Below, in pieces: positions 46,695 through 52,603 of a stretch of 52,603 bases of DNA. Under the pieces are notes generated by a model. That model did no database searches, was not told the DNA's origin, and was given only the letters and a program-made list of their open reading frames with translations. A program made the translations under genes and the position numbers. Within the stretch, counting starts at the first letter, position 1. Each line of letters starts with the position of its first letter. This DNA is from Bacteroidota bacterium (GTDB taxonomy: Bacteria; Bacteroidota; Bacteroidia; Sphingobacteriales; Sphingobacteriaceae): contig JABDBM010000022.1 in assembly GCA_013288685.1 (NCBI GenBank), positions 1 to 52,603 on the forward strand, written 5' to 3'.

Positions 46695-46895
46695 ATTTTG
46701 CCTGTTACCGGTTTTGAAACGCCTGTACCCCAAAAAAATTGGCTTCCAAAAATTAGTTTTGATAAGCAACGCTTTCTAAAACCCTGGTGTCCTTTAACCA
46801 GGTTCTGTTTTCAATTAAAAATAGAACCCGGCTTTTGAGTGAAAAAAGCAATCACCAATGAACTAATGAACCAGTGAACTAATAAACCAACCCCA
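46695..46895 (+). promoter_or_regulatory. Leader of permease 14 with two overlapping hairpins and octamers
   Basis: ACCCTGGT...ACCAGGTT (46781-46804) and GGTTCT...AGAACC (46801-46828) share the bases GGTT, so only one hairpin can form at a time, as in attenuators. After them come ATGAACTA, ATGAACCA, GTGAACTA and ATAAACCA words before the ATG at 46896. No gene is visible. The attenuator reading is speculative. Confidence 0.4.
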
Positions 46896-49262
46896 ATGAA
46901 CTACTTCAAAACCCTATGGCGCAGCCTCGTTAAAAACAGCACTTACAGCATCCTTAACATCGGCGGCCTTGCTATCGGCATTGCCATTGCCTCGCTCATT
47001 TTTTTATGGGTGGAGGATGAAGTTAATTTCGATATCGTAAATACCAAAAAAGACCGTCTGTACATAGCGCAGGAAAACCAAAAGTATGATGCCTATGTAT
47101 TTACGCATTCGTCAACACCTGGCTTAATGGGGCCAACTATGCAGGCAGAGATACCTGGTATCGCCAATACTTGCCGTACTTCGGAGGGCAGTACGTCATA
47201 CTTGTTTAGCCAGGGCGATAACTCGGTATTTTCGGCCGGCAAATATGCTGATCCCTCTATATTCAACATGTTCACATTGCCATTTGTTCAGGGAAATGCA
47301 AGCTCGGCGTTTTCGCAGTTGCATAACCTGGTTATCACACAAAAAACTGCGATTAAGTTTTTTGGCACAGAAGATAATGTAATAGGCAAAACCATTAGGG
47401 TTGATAATAAACAGGATTATGTGGTGTCGGGAGTTTTGAAGGATATACCAACAAATTCAACTTTGCAATTTGAATGGCTAATGCCTTTCCAGGTTTATTT
47501 TAACGAGCATCCCAATATAACCGACTGGGGATTTCAAACCATAAAAACTTATGTGGAACTGAGGCCGGGAGTAAACGTTGCTGCCATTAACAAGCAATTG
47601 TACAATTATATTCAAAAACGCGAGCCTGATGCCCTTGGCCGGGTATTTTTATTCGGGATGAACGACTGGCATCTGTATAACGATTTTAAAGACGGCAGGC
47701 AGACCGGTGGCGGCCAAATTGAGTATGTGCACTTGTTTACCCTAATTGCCTGGATTATATTGTTTTTAGCATGCATTAATTTTATGAACCTGGCAACCTC
47801 CCAAAGCGAGAAACGCGCCCGCGAGGTTGGTGTGCGCAAGGTACTTGGCGCAGGCAAAAGACTATTGATTATGCAGTTTATTGGCGAGGCAGTGTTTACC
47901 GCTTTTATTTCGGCGGTTATTGCATTGGTTTTAGTAGCTTTAATATTGCCCGCGTTTAACACCCTTGTACAAAAGCAGTTAACGCTTGGTTTGGCTAATC
48001 CAATTCACTTAGTAAGTCTTTTGGCAATTACGTTAGTTTGTGGGCTGGTGGCCGGCAGTTACCCATCGTTATATTTATCGTCGTTTAATCCGGTAACGGT
48101 GCTTAAAGGTACAATGCTAAAAAACAGCGGAGCAGCCTTTATCCGTAAGGGCTTAGTTGTGATGCAGTTTACTGTTTCTATTGTCTTAATTATCAGTACT
48201 GTTATTGTTTACCAGCAAATACAGCACGTTAAAAGCAGGCAGCTTGGCTTTAGTAAAGATAATTTGCTTGAAATAGCTGCCCAGGGCGTTATAGGCACTA
48301 ATTTTAATTCGATAAAACACGATTTGTTAAATACCGGTTACATTGCCAACGCAGCTTTGGCCGACCATAGTATCCTGAACGGCGGCAATAATAACTCCGG
48401 GCTTACCTGGGATGCAAAGCCTGTCGGCACCAAAGTACTGGTCTCTAAGCGTTATATAACAGAAGAGTTTATGGAAACCAGCGGCCTGAAAATATTGGAG
48501 GGCCGCAACATTACTATTGCCGATACAGGTGTGATAAACAAAGTAGTAATAACCCAATCGATGGCAAAGCTAATGGGCAGCGGAAGCCCTATTGGCAAAA
48601 CAATACGCAATAAAGACAATAGCGGGCAAAAAGTTGTGGTAGGCGTAGTAAATGACTATGTGTATGGCAATATGTACGGCAAACCTGCCCCGGTTATTTT
48701 TATGGCGCTGCCGCCGGAAAATGCATCGGTAATGTATTTAAAAATTAAATCCGGCAATAATATGGAAGCTGCCATAGCTGCCATCCAAACGGTAATGAAG
48801 AAAGACAACCCCGCCTTCCCGTTCGATTACCGCTTTGTTGATGAGCAGTTTAACCGGATGTTTGTAAGCGAAATGCTCGTAAGCAAGTTATCACGTGTTT
48901 TTGCATCGCTGGCTATTTTTATCTCCTGCCTGGGCTTATTTGGCCTCGCCGCTTATACCGCCGAACGCAGGACCAGGGAAATAGGCATCCGGAAAGTGCT
49001 GGGCGCTACTGTATCCGGCGTAACCGCATTGCTTTCAAAAGATTTTTTGCAACTCGTGTTGTTATCGTGCCTGCTGGCGTTCCCGCTTGCTTATTGGCAG
49101 ATGCATAACTGGTTAAAAACATACGAGTACCGGATAAATATCCAATGGTGGGTTTTTGTTGAGGCGGGGATGGCGGCCGTGGCCATTGCTTTAATAACGG
49201 TTAGCTTTCAGGCTATTAAAGCTGCTTTGGCTAACCCGGTGAAAAGTTTGCGCTCAGAATAG
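46896..49262 (+). CDS. Double-FtsX ABC permease 14 (divergent, resembles permease 4)
   Basis: 788 residues, intact, and the only copy starting MNYFKTLWRSL instead of MIKN/MIRN. TM1 is GGLAIGIAIASLIFLWVEDEV. TM2 starts near 276, REVGVRKVLGA is near 307 and REIGIRKVLGA near 693; it ends NPVKSLRSE. The second periplasmic domain carries NNSGLTWDAKPVGTK, resembling permease 4, while GVVNDYVYGNMYGKP replaces the usual GVVKDFNFxSLR motif. The gene has its own long leader with a terminator, operator-like repeats and alternative hairpins upstream. It may therefore be expressed separately from permeases 1-13. Confidence 0.92.
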   Translation: MNYFKTLWRSLVKNSTYSILNIGGLAIGIAIASLIFLWVEDEVNFDIVNTKKDRLYIAQENQKYDAYVFTHSSTPGLMGPTMQAEIPGIANTCRTSEGSTSYLFSQGDNSVFSAGKYADPSIFNMFTLPFVQGNASSAFSQLHNLVITQKTAIKFFGTEDNVIGKTIRVDNKQDYVVSGVLKDIPTNSTLQFEWLMPFQVYFNEHPNITDWGFQTIKTYVELRPGVNVAAINKQLYNYIQKREPDALGRVFLFGMNDWHLYNDFKDGRQTGGGQIEYVHLFTLIAWIILFLACINFMNLATSQSEKRAREVGVRKVLGAGKRLLIMQFIGEAVFTAFISAVIALVLVALILPAFNTLVQKQLTLGLANPIHLVSLLAITLVCGLVAGSYPSLYLSSFNPVTVLKGTMLKNSGAAFIRKGLVVMQFTVSIVLIISTVIVYQQIQHVKSRQLGFSKDNLLEIAAQGVIGTNFNSIKHDLLNTGYIANAALADHSILNGGNNNSGLTWDAKPVGTKVLVSKRYITEEFMETSGLKILEGRNITIADTGVINKVVITQSMAKLMGSGSPIGKTIRNKDNSGQKVVVGVVNDYVYGNMYGKPAPVIFMALPPENASVMYLKIKSGNNMEAAIAAIQTVMKKDNPAFPFDYRFVDEQFNRMFVSEMLVSKLSRVFASLAIFISCLGLFGLAAYTAERRTREIGIRKVLGATVSGVTALLSKDFLQLVLLSCLLAFPLAYWQMHNWLKTYEYRINIQWWVFVEAGMAAVAIALITVSFQAIKAALANPVKSLRSE

Positions 49263-49498
49263 TCTGAACCATGATTTATAGGATTATAGGATTGCCGTGA
49301 AGATTAGCGAGCCGAAATCCTATAATCCTTAAATCAGGCGAATCAAGGTTCTGACAAAATGAGACTGTATCAATACCGAACACCTGCCTGTTACGCGGGC
49401 GGACACTTGTTTTATATTGTGTGAATTAATATATTGATAATTAATAACTTATGTTTTTGGTATTATATTGTATATGCCATTAGCAATCAACATTTGTC
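49263..49498 (+). other. Spacer permease 14-15 with long imperfect palindrome
   Basis: TGATTTA-t-AGGATTATAGGATT (49272-49293) pairs with AATCCTATAATCCTTAAATC... (49316-49336), giving 21 pairs with one bulge and a 22-base loop. No T-run follows. The remaining 160 bp are AT-rich, with no gene and, unlike other spacers, no octamer tandem before the ATG. A promoter for permease 15 probably lies at about 49400-49480 but no clear -33/-7 pair could be fixed. Confidence 0.55.
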
Positions 49499-51994
49499 AT
49501 GATAAAAAATTACATAAAAATAGCCTGGCGCAACCTTGTGCGGAACAAGATCAGCAGCACCATTAATATAAGCGGTTTGGCCATTGGCCTGGCTTGCGTG
49601 CTACTAATAGGGATGTATGTAAAGGACGAGTTAAGTTACGACCGTTTCTTTAAAGATGCCGACCGTATTTATCGTGTAAACACCCACGAAAAAATGGATA
49701 ATGAGGAGTTTGTTGCCGGTCATACGCCGCCGCCGGTTGGCATGGCGCTGGTTAACAGCTTCCCCGAGATTGAAAGCTATACCCGCATCTTTAAACCGGG
49801 AAATGAAGTAATCCATTTTGTGAACAACGGGCAGCAAAGCGCATTAACCGAAAAAAGCCTGCTATCGGTTGATTCAAACTTTTTGCAGTTTTTTAAATAT
49901 GAAATGGTAGCCGGCGACAGGGCCACCTGCCTTAATGGGACTAATTCGCTTGTATTGACCGAAAGGGCTGCAAAAAAATACTTTGGAAGTGGTCCGAATA
50001 ACTATCGGGACGCCATCGGTAGGACCTTAATTTTTGACGAATACCAAACGCCATTTACAGTAACCGCCGTGCTTAAGGATTTACCAACGCAATCGTCGTT
50101 ACAATTTGATGTGCTGCAATCAAATGTGGGTATGAAAGTAGTTAAACATTTTAACTGGAGCTGGATTTGGCTGCAGATGGGCACCTATGTTAAACTAAAA
50201 CCCAATGTAGCAACGGACGCCGCAACGGTAAAATCCATCGAAGCGAAATTTCCGGCAATGGTAAAGCAGCAAGCTGCCACCGCGTTTAAACGTATTGGGA
50301 GGCCTTTTGATGAGTTTATAAAGAAAGGCGGCAAGTATGAAGTACAACTACAACCTTTAACGGCAATTCATCTTTATTCGCAGGATATTGGCAATCGTTA
50401 TTTTGCCCAGGGCGATATCAAATACATTTACATTTTCTCGGCTATAGCTTTGTTTATCATCCTGCTGGCTTGCGTAAATTTCATGAACCTCGCTACGGCT
50501 CAATCAGCGAAGCGGGCAAAAGAGGTAGGTATCCGTAAAGTACTTGGCTCCGACCGCGAACAGCTCATCCGCCAGTTTATTGCCGAAGCTTTTATGTTTA
50601 CCATAATAGCGGCCATGGTTGCTGTGTTTATTGTTGCGGCCTGCCTGCCCGCCTTTAACCAGCTGGCGGCAAAATCGCTGAACCTGTCGGCTTTCTTTAA
50701 TTTATCGACCTGGGCAGGGCTTATTTTATTGATCGTACTAACCACTTTACTTGCCGGCAGTTACCCTGCGTTTTTCCTTACTTCGTTTAAGCCGGCTGCG
50801 GTGTTAAAAGGAAGCGGTGGGCTAAAAAATACAGGAGGAGGATTTTTTACCCGTAATGTGCTGGTCGTATTCCAGTTTTGGGTGTCAACGGTACTGATCA
50901 TTTGTACCATTGTGGTGTATAAGCAACTGATGTACAATCAATCCAAGGACCTCGGATTTAATAAAGAAAACACTATAATTATTGCCGACGCGGGCCGCCT
51001 TAATAAAAGCGGAGAGAGCTTTAAACAGGAGCTAATCCGTTTGCCGCAAGTTACCAATGCCAGCATTTCGACAGGTGCACCAACGCAGGCATCGTATTTT
51101 GATGATAGTTATATGCCCGAACAGACGGGCGATAATGTTACGGCATCACAAAAGAGTATCGCCATTTCGTCTTATGTGGTGGACGAAACATTTGTACCTA
51201 CATTTAAAATTCAACTATTGGCCGGCCGGAATTTTTCCAGGGATTTCACCGATTCTGCATCGGTAATATTAAATGAAACGGCGGCCAAGGCTATAGGGTG
51301 GAACGATCCTATAGGTAAAACATTAACATTCCCCGGAGGCAACGATGCAAAATTCAGGGTAGTTGGTGTGGTAAAGGATTTTAATACCGAGTCGCTGCAT
51401 AACGCGGTTACGCCATTTGCGTTATTTTACACCACTTCCAATACTCCACACGCAAATACATCCTTTGTAACCGTACGCATTAAACCCGGCGATTATCATA
51501 AAACCATTATCGCCATCCAAAACAAATGGAAGCAATTTATGCCCAATACCCCATTCGAATACAGTTTCCTGGATGCCGAATATGATGCCCTTTACAAAAC
51601 CGACCAAACCATTGGCGAGGTATTTACGGTATTCACCTTTTTATCGCTCACCGTTGCCTGCCTGGGTTTATTGGGCCTTGCCATTTACACTGCCGAACGC
51701 CGGATGAAAGAGATAGGCATCCGCAAAGTGTTGGGCGCATCGGTACAAAACGTTGTGGGCATGCTCTCGACTGATTTTATCAAGCTGGTAGTCATTGCAT
51801 CGGTAATTGCATTTCCCGTAGCCTGGTTCGCCATGAATAAATGGCTGCAGGATTTTGCCTATCCAACCGAAATCAACTGGTGGATATTTGCTGTATCAGC
51901 AGGCTTAATGGTGCTCATCGCATTGATCACCATCAGCTTTCAATCCATAAAAGCAGCGCTGATAAACCCTGTGGAAACTTTGAGAAGCGAGTAG
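49499..51994 (+). CDS. Double-FtsX ABC permease 15, last complete copy
   Basis: 831 residues, the longest copy, intact. TM1 is GLAIGLACVLLIGMYVKDEL. TM2 starts near 309, KEVGIRKVLGS is near 340 and KEIGIRKVLGA near 737; it ends with the slightly different NPVETLRSE. The first periplasmic domain is enlarged by a Trp-rich stretch (HFNWSWIWLQMGTYVKLKP) and a long basic segment (AFKRIGRPFDEFIKKGGKYE). The second has the acidic loop APTQASYFDDSYMPEQTGDN before GVVKDFNTESLHNAV. FGSGPNNYRDAIG is shared with permease 11. The gene has its own leader and is followed by a terminator, so it probably forms a separate unit. Confidence 0.93.
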   Translation: MIKNYIKIAWRNLVRNKISSTINISGLAIGLACVLLIGMYVKDELSYDRFFKDADRIYRVNTHEKMDNEEFVAGHTPPPVGMALVNSFPEIESYTRIFKPGNEVIHFVNNGQQSALTEKSLLSVDSNFLQFFKYEMVAGDRATCLNGTNSLVLTERAAKKYFGSGPNNYRDAIGRTLIFDEYQTPFTVTAVLKDLPTQSSLQFDVLQSNVGMKVVKHFNWSWIWLQMGTYVKLKPNVATDAATVKSIEAKFPAMVKQQAATAFKRIGRPFDEFIKKGGKYEVQLQPLTAIHLYSQDIGNRYFAQGDIKYIYIFSAIALFIILLACVNFMNLATAQSAKRAKEVGIRKVLGSDREQLIRQFIAEAFMFTIIAAMVAVFIVAACLPAFNQLAAKSLNLSAFFNLSTWAGLILLIVLTTLLAGSYPAFFLTSFKPAAVLKGSGGLKNTGGGFFTRNVLVVFQFWVSTVLIICTIVVYKQLMYNQSKDLGFNKENTIIIADAGRLNKSGESFKQELIRLPQVTNASISTGAPTQASYFDDSYMPEQTGDNVTASQKSIAISSYVVDETFVPTFKIQLLAGRNFSRDFTDSASVILNETAAKAIGWNDPIGKTLTFPGGNDAKFRVVGVVKDFNTESLHNAVTPFALFYTTSNTPHANTSFVTVRIKPGDYHKTIIAIQNKWKQFMPNTPFEYSFLDAEYDALYKTDQTIGEVFTVFTFLSLTVACLGLLGLAIYTAERRMKEIGIRKVLGASVQNVVGMLSTDFIKLVVIASVIAFPVAWFAMNKWLQDFAYPTEINWWIFAVSAGLMVLIALITISFQSIKAALINPVETLRSE

Positions 51995-52051
51995 TAGAGG
52001 AGTTTGCAGTTTTCAGTAGGCAGTTTGCAATAGAATAAATTGCAGAAGTTA
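51995..52051 (+). repeat. GCAGTTTTCAGT block after permease 15
   Basis: GTTTGCAGTTTTCAGTAGGC and AGTTTGCAATAG follow the stop codon, the same module as after permeases 3, 9 and 12. Confidence 0.7.
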
Positions 52052-52091
52052 GTAGCAGTAGCGGTAATAAAACTGGCTACTGCTACTTTTT
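52052..52091 (+). terminator. Rho-independent terminator after permease 15
   Basis: GTAGCAGTAGC (52052-52062) and GCTACTGCTAC (52076-52086) form a perfect 11-bp stem with a 13-base loop, followed directly by five T. It marks the end of the plus-strand transporter array. Confidence 0.82.
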
Positions 52092-52296
52092 GCTATAATA
52101 GCAAGGTGCAATCACCAATTGCAAATTTTTTTAAAAAATCATGCAACTTCTTATCACAAAAGCTCGTCTGATAACTGACAGACAGAGTTTAGAGGCTGGT
52201 GATAATAGATTTGTTGTAGCTGGAGAGTTCGGGAACGACCGCGTGATGTGGCCGCTTAAATGACTTAATGACCCAATGACTAATGACCAATGACGA
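52092..52296. other. Intergenic region between array terminator and inverted permease fragment
   Basis: No gene is seen. ATGACTTA, ATGACCCA, ATGACTA and ATGACCA words at 52261-52293 are the AC variant of the octamer tandem, here lying beyond the 3' end of the minus-strand fragment. Nothing else was recognised. Confidence 0.5.
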
Positions 52297-52518
52297 TTAT
52301 TCACTCCGTAAACTATGCACCGGGTTCGATATAGCCGCCTTTATCGCCTGCCAGCTCACAGTAACCAAACAAATGGCCAGGCTTAATACCAACGTTGCTG
52401 CAAACACCCAGGCACTTAGCGAGGTGTGGTAAGTATATTTTGCCAGCCAAAGGTGGACACAATACCAGCTTACTGCTGCGCCGATGGGGAACGATATCGC
52501 CACCAGCACTTTAGGCAT
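52297..52518 (-). pseudogene. C-terminal fragment of an FtsX permease on the minus strand
   Basis: The last ~74 residues of a double-FtsX permease: final transmembrane pair (KVLVAISFPIGAAVSWYCVH and SAWVFAATLVLSLAICLVTV) and the array-wide ending SWQAIKAAISNPVHSLRSE. It runs opposite to all fifteen preceding permeases. Upstream on the minus strand the expected coupling motif and TM6 are missing, because the sequence changes to a plus-strand permease piece at about 52508-52522. The rest of this gene is absent here. Confidence 0.75.
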
Positions 52519-52603
52519 CAAGGTAATTGAAGGACGAGATTTTTCCGTTGCTTACCCGTCCGATTCGTCGGCAATAATGCTTAACCAGGCAGCTGTAAAA
52601 TTA
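52505..52603 (+). CDS. Internal fragment of an FtsX permease on the plus strand, continuing past the edge
   Basis: The plus-strand frame to the last base reads TLGIKVIEGRDFS...YPSDSSAIMLNQAAVKL. This matches the second-periplasmic-domain landmark of the complete copies (for example TLGMKVIAGRNFS...TDTSAVIINESAARRL in permease 1). Its N-terminal 500-odd residues should precede it but are replaced by the inverted C-terminal piece of another permease. The gene presumably continues to the right of the window. Confidence 0.7.

Noticed and set aside
13007..46895. CRISPR array or tRNA-like repeats
   Set aside because: The repeats are 8-bp words without unique spacers of constant length, and they sit in many leaders; no cas gene is present.
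14990..51607. Many antisense open frames of 60-130 codons inside the permease genes
   Set aside because: They mirror the hydrophobic codons of the real genes and show no independent protein character.
13115..51994. Macrolide exporter MacAB
   Set aside because: The permeases lack the fused ATPase of MacB, are double-length and number fifteen; homology gives the mechanism class, not the substrate.
1..52603. Prophage, integrative element or transposase gene
   Set aside because: No integrase, transposase, phage structural or conjugation gene was recognised; the repeated content is explained by permease duplication and short intergenic repeats.

Overview
The window looks like chromosomal DNA of a Bacteroidota bacterium, most likely a Sphingobacteriaceae member such as Mucilaginibacter or Pedobacter. 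That placement is inferred from AT-rich leaders that mostly lack Shine-Dalgarno sites, a TAnnTTTG-like promoter box before the RNase P RNA gene, NtrC-type regulators with Bacteroidota-style sigma54-contact loops, a CheB-CheR-kinase fusion, and long runs of ~800-residue FtsX permeases. No database search was possible.

Left part (1-8,500): the 3' end of a MazG-like pyrophosphohydrolase gene, an intergenic inverted repeat, a DUF5009/HGSNAT-like membrane acyltransferase (minus), an unrecognised 230-residue protein, an NtrC-type response regulator (minus), the RNase P RNA gene rnpB (minus, with terminator and probable promoter), and a 1,063-residue CheB-CheR-PAS-histidine kinase fusion.

Control and engine (8,500-13,800): an NtrY/NtrX-like sensor kinase and sigma54-type response regulator form a two-gene operon on the minus strand. 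It is divergent from an HlyD/MacA-like adaptor and one MacB/LolD-like ABC ATPase. The 453-bp divergent region carries an imperfect palindrome that could be the regulator's site. The ATPase has a perfect AGGAGG ribosome-binding site, which is unusual here.

Permease array (14,112-51,994): fifteen consecutive same-strand genes each encode a double-length permease with two MacB-type periplasmic domains and two FtsX membrane domains. The window holds one ATPase gene and one adaptor gene for all of them. The paralogues are strongly diverged in the periplasmic domains but share the membrane core, the coupling motif EIGIRKVLGA and the C-terminal NPVxSLRSE. Two of them (the 10th and 13th) are each split by a single-base frameshift at nearly the same place in the protein. 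Spacers are built from recurring modules: a hairpin or short-word block after the stop codon, then a tandem 8-bp unit (RTGAACYA) just before the next start codon. A strong terminator follows permease 13, a putative operator cluster precedes permease 14, and another terminator follows permease 15.

Right edge (52,297-52,603): the C-terminal end of another FtsX permease on the minus strand abuts, within about 15 bp, an internal piece of an FtsX permease on the plus strand. This is either a real inversion or an assembly chimera.

Inferred working model: a sensor kinase/sigma54 regulator pair controls an adaptor and ATPase that can serve many interchangeable permease heads with different periplasmic substrate or partner domains. 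The substrate is unknown, and no TolC-like outer-membrane partner is encoded here.
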